Part shown: one piece after another, positions 60,226 through 64,000 of the stretch | Numbering within the stretch: position 1 is the stretch's first letter | Layout: every line of letters starts with the position of its first letter | Assembly: GCA_030323885.1 (NCBI GenBank) | Contig: CM059194.1 | Coordinates: 9,162,963 to 9,226,962 of the forward strand | Length of the DNA: 64,000 nt | Origin: Branchipolynoe longqiensis | Taxonomy: Eukaryota; Annelida; Polychaeta; Phyllodocida; Polynoidae | Direction of reading: 5' to 3' | Notes under the pieces: generated by a model | Told to the model about the DNA's origin: nothing | Seen by the model: only the letters and a program-made list of their open reading frames with translations | Databases searched by the model: none | Program-made: the position numbers and the translations under genes

Positions 60226-60536
60226 TTGTTCGAGTTTTACGTCCTGGCAACATCTATGGTATTATCAGGACGGGTACCATCTTGACAGTGTGCACATAGT
60301 GCTGTCCCACTTGGATACCTGGCTGCTGGCACCAGGACCCGATATCCTACTCAGTCACATTATCCGGATACTGATCTAACCAGCCCTTGACCTATCCTAG
60401 TAATGCCCAGTGCCAGGCTAGGCAGCAACAAGCATCAATTTTGTATGCCATTGGTTTGACTCGACTGAGATTCACACTCCCGACCTTCCACAGTGGAAGA
60501 CTGCGCTCTACCGATTCAGCCACCACGTCTGGTCTT
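60226..60536 (-). mobile_element. SINE family 1, near full length
   Basis: The head is at the right (TGGCTGAATCGGTAGAGCG) with the body and CGTAAAACTCGAACAAAC tail to the left. It is more diverged than 33696-34026. Confidence 0.9.
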
Positions 60537-60666
60537 GACTGGAGCGGGATAGGGAGAGCAGGCAAATGCAGTGTCCACTGATGGGGCGTTTGAAGTGTTG
60601 GTGATATGACAACTAATGTGGTAATTGTCACAACCAAACACTTCTCTGATTGGGTTTTGCTATCTA

Positions 60667-61931
60667 TTGGTCGTTCTCAGAAACTGTGTACCACATGCTT
60701 GACATGGAAACCAAAGGTGAAAACATTGCAAATAACAGCAAAAAAACATTACAAATAATTTCTCTTCACTTTTTGACCGTACACAAATTGAGAAAAACGG
60801 TGAAGAAGTGCAACATGGAAATCAAGCCTACCCATAACAAAATTTTAACATGCACAGCAAATTCAAACAAAACTTTATTAATTATAGTGAAGCAAAAATG
60901 ATTGTCTTACAAGAAAAAGGTGAGAAAAAAAACCTGTTGGTGTCAATATGCAAATTTTCACTTCAGCACAAAATCATACAAGCAAACTGGTCAGCATGAG
61001 ATGAGATTTTAAAACATCAATAAAAACCTTCCTACTTATTTTTTTCCTTATACTTTTCATATTCATGTTCAGATTTGATGAAAGAAATAAGGGAAATGAA
61101 ATAAAACTGTGTGCAACTTTGGTCTTTTTAGTTATGAACTGTTTTTGTACCAAAAAACCCCATTTTACAGTCAGCCATTTGTAACATGACATATGGGATG
61201 TGGTTGAATCCTTATTAACATCTTGTATTGCATTGATATATCAAACAAAACAGTTCCCAAATCAAAGAGGAAGTATGTATTAACATGTATGCATGCTTAA
61301 ATTTAAAAAAAAAATTTTGTTAATGTCTTCAGAAATAACATTACAAATTTCCGTCACATGTGTAACCGTGGTGTCTGGATGCCACACAAATATTGTACAC
61401 TAATTATTCAGTGAATAAAGCATGGCTGGGAATTACTTTTTTTATCAATATAAGCACTGGATATTTCTGTATATTATGCCACGATTAATATGCTTCTAAG
61501 TATGATATCATTTAATTCTGATTAGATATTTATTAAGCAGACTGTGTGGTGTCCTAAACATGTGTTACACGTGTGACGCACATGTTATACTGCCATAAGA
61601 GATATCTTATTCATGGACTACACCTTTATTTTTTATCTCAATTTATATTTTACATAGATGTAAAGGGGAGATTTCCAGCTTTCATTTGCAACCAAAAAAT
61701 GTAAAAAATTCAAATATTAAATTTTAACTCTCCATGTGACACTTCTGGCCAGTTTTCAGGAGAGTGACCCACATACATTTTGTGGGATAGATTAAATATA
61801 TGTAGTACTGCTAAAAATACTTAACACACAGAGGCAACAATAACTATTTGACTTGCTACTCCGACAAAAATAGGAATTAACAACATAACGTGGAATTCAA
61901 ATGTGGTACACACATTTCTGAGAACGACCCA
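60667..61931. mobile_element. MITE family C, copy 2, carrying nested family D
   Basis: TTGGTCGTTCTCAGAAACTG at the left mirrors TTTCTGAGAACGACCCA at the right. The interior matches copy 1 (14817-15517) in inverse orientation, interrupted at about 60980-61772 by family D. Confidence 0.85.
60979..61771. mobile_element. DNA transposon family D, copy 2 (nested)
   Basis: It matches 55515-56317 throughout (AAACTGGTCAGCATGAG through GGAGAGTGACCCA), but the outermost left terminus is lost. ATACA lies near both junctions. Confidence 0.85.
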
Positions 61932-62228
61932 TATATCAGTGCTTAGATTGGATTAGCATCAGTAGTGTCACACATTACTCCAGGTTAATAGCATACGTCA
62001 GTTGTGGATATTTAGTAAGATGTTCACACAACGAGTGTCCAATCCATCACTGCTTGACGAAGGATTCAAGCAAACTCGCTAACATCTAAATAGATTTCAT
62101 CTCGCTAGGTCTGTTTACATAAAAACTATTATATTCATACTGCTTCAGTTCTAACAGATACAGTAATGAATATCATCGATATTAGATAAGAACATAACCT
62201 AGCTTTAACCATATACATATAGCTTATG

Positions 62229-62605
62229 GCCCAATCACACTAGGTGTGCGACCACTTTGCGACCTCTTGCGACCAAAGCAAACAAAAAAATACATGGTGG
62301 TAAATAAGGTTGAGGACTGTAGGGAAGACAAATTTGGCAAGTGACCGGGGACTGATTTGTGACCGATCGGCATTCGATTGCAAATCAGTGATTGACCAAT
62401 CAATCGCCAAGTGGTCACAGCAGTGCAATGGTCATCAATTAGTCACAAACTTTTGTAAATGATTGGCATCTATTTCAGGGTTTTTGGTGCACCTTGTGAC
62501 CAAACCTGTTGCTAGCAGGTCAACAACCACTGAGGACCAAATGGACACCCTTTTGCGATCACCCTTTTTTTTCTGGTGCAAAGTGGTCGCAAGTGACCAC
62601 GGTAT
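62229..62605. mobile_element. Probable MITE rich in GCGACCA words
   Basis: The left block GTGTGCGACCACTTTGCGAC is mirrored at the right by GGTGCAAAGTGGTCGCAAGT. The outer left TGGCCCAATCACAC resembles Harbinger-type ends. The interior repeats GTGACC/GGTCAC words. Exact ends are uncertain. Confidence 0.55.
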
Positions 62606-62659
62606 AAAATAGTGGTGAACTCTCGAATCATAACTTCAGGGGGGGGGGGGGGGTTTCCC

Positions 62660-62813
62660 CCTTCGGAACGTGAAAACAAAAGTTACAGCTGCAATAGTGT
62701 ATTTCACATCAAATATCTCCAAAGTTAGTCAATTAACACAAATGTTCACGGGAACTGAAATAGAGTAGATTATATTTGTCAACCTAACCATATGACATAA
62801 CGAATTGCGCAAC
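62660..62813. mobile_element. TTAA MITE family A, right-end fragment
   Basis: It matches the right half of 41132-41472 and ends ATTGCGCAACTTTAA. It follows a 14-nt G run. Confidence 0.65.
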
Positions 62814-62984
62814 TTTAAACCGGGAATCACAATACCTGCTACACCGATGCATATTCCAATATGGAATACATAAGTACAACTGCTTCAGGATGTTGGAAAT
62901 TCACGGCTAGCTGGATAAAGCAGTTACCTCACCCCATTGTAAATAACACGTCAAATAGTCAGACATTCAGACCATTGAGAAAGT

Positions 62985-63556
62985 GTTATCGTATGTTGCA
63001 TAGTGCGATGATTTTGACTTTCTACCATTTTTCTGAGATACATTAAATTGATTATAATCTACCTTACTTTCGTTTGAAGTAACTTATTTTTAATAGCTAA
63101 GTTCTGAGAAACTTAAAGTGCAAGTATGTTAAATTAGTTTCGGCAAGCACGTCAAAACTAATCGGCTTCAGCACCAACATACATTAAATTGACTCATGAG
63201 TTAAGGTCATATCAGAATGGGTACCGACTTGTGACAGTATGCACTCATGGCAACTTTATACTGCTGCCCCACTGGGAAATCAGGCCGATACCACACTCAG
63301 TCACATTATCCTGACACTGAGCTAACCAGTCCTTGTCCTATCCTATTAATGCCGAGCGCCAGGCTAGGAAGCGATAAGTATCAATTTTAAAGTCATTGGT
63401 CCTCGAACGGGAACCGAACTCCTGACCTTCCACATGCGAGACCCACACTCTACCAATTAGGCCACCGCGCTTGGTAGTGTCAACTATGCTAGTAGAATCA
63501 ATTCTAGATAATTCCTTTGTTTTCGCAAATTTGATGCTTCATCCGACTATGCAGCT
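62985..63556 (-). mobile_element. TTAA MITE family A, split by a SINE
   Basis: Pieces at 62985-63199 and 63477-63556 match the family in reverse order (TTGCATAGTGCGATG at one end, CATCCGACTATGCAGCTTTAA at the other). SINE family 1 lies between them. Confidence 0.8.
63200..63476 (-). mobile_element. SINE family 1, nested in MITE A
   Basis: The head is at the right (TGGCCTAATTGGTAGAGTG) and the body continues to AAGGTCATATCAG. The 3' end is shorter than in full copies. Confidence 0.9.
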
Positions 63557-63559
63557 TTA

Positions 63560-64000
63560 AATAAACTGCATGTGTTTGGTTGTTGTTTTACGTCCTAGCC
63601 TTTGTTTCCCGCCTCATCTCACAATATCTTTGGAAACTATTCCACTTTACATTAGCTAAATTTGTTTACCGATATTCAATACATACAAATACTGCAAACA
63701 TGCCTACCCATACGGTTTTTGTGTATTTTGTACAGGTTTAAGCCAGAATACACCGATACGCAACATAAAACTTTGCACGCCAACAAATTTTCAAATTTGC
63801 CAAATACACTTTTTTGTCCCCACTGGAAAGGATATTTAGAGTTGGCAGGTCTGAAAATGTTATGGCTTATGCTGTGGGAAATAATGTATAATTGCTATAT
63901 TTAATGTTAACTGTTATGTACTGCTAAGTTTACCACAGGACCAAATTTGATATTTGTAATGCCCGGTACACACCTCCCATATGCGACATAAAACTACCTG
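63560..64000. other. Intergenic, cut by window end
   Basis: A SINE-1 tail fragment lies at about 63571-63600 (GTTGTTTTACGTCCTAGC). TAATGCCCGGTACACAC at about 63957 looks like the start of another Harbinger-type element running past the window. An 80-codon frame at 63662-63904 is not recognised. Confidence 0.4.

Noticed and set aside
60226..60536. Target duplication for this SINE copy (GCGGGGATAG / GCGGGATAG)
   Set aside because: The similar strings are not directly adjacent to the SINE ends, so I did not count them as a duplication.

Overview
This is a window of animal (metazoan) nuclear DNA. The evidence is two intron-style genes with clear vertebrate orthologues, GT/AG splice sites, tRNA-derived SINEs, several non-LTR retrotransposon lineages and dense short DNA transposons. 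The repeat mix (RTE-like, CR1/L2-like and RNase H-bearing I/Nimb-like LINEs, TTAA, TWA and TA MITEs) fits a marine invertebrate such as a hemichordate, lancelet, echinoderm or lophotrochozoan. The sequence alone does not let me choose among these.

Two host genes are supported. (1) A RAB5IF/C20orf24 (OPTI) orthologue lies on the + strand in four small coding exons (2678-2782, 14693-14796, 16204-16333, 22702-22743). They join in phase to about 126 codons and end just after a TM segment. Its introns are very large and full of nested transposons. (2) An RBM12/RBM12B-like RNA-binding protein lies on the - strand as one 1343-residue coding exon (27293-31324), with five RRM-type domains separated by long Pro/Gly, RS-like and Arg-Asp repeat linkers. 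The two genes are convergent. Both orthologues map to human 20q11.2, so this may be an old linkage.

Layout: 0.1-2.7 kb, nested DNA transposons. 2.7-22.7 kb, RAB5IF with introns holding a decayed CR1/L2-like LINE, a decayed intronless transposase-like ORF (6.95-9.67 kb), a SINE with perfect target duplications, an RTE-like LINE inserted in a SINE, and at least eight MITEs. 23-27 kb, simple and tandem repeats. 27-31.4 kb, RBM12-like gene. 31.4-64 kb, no convincing host gene. This last part is a patchwork of SINEs, LINE 3' fragments, MITEs, microsatellites and long G tracts, often nested with readable target-site duplications.

The most unusual pattern is modular. Internal tandem-repeat cassettes (about 43 bp, about 200 bp and about 206 bp units) each recur inside DNA transposons whose terminal inverted repeats are unrelated. 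A second is a 494-bp element whose 3' part is the tail of the RTE-like LINE and which has inserted into a tRNA-SINE with a 9-bp duplication. A third is a SINE made of the 5' half of one family and the 3' half of another.
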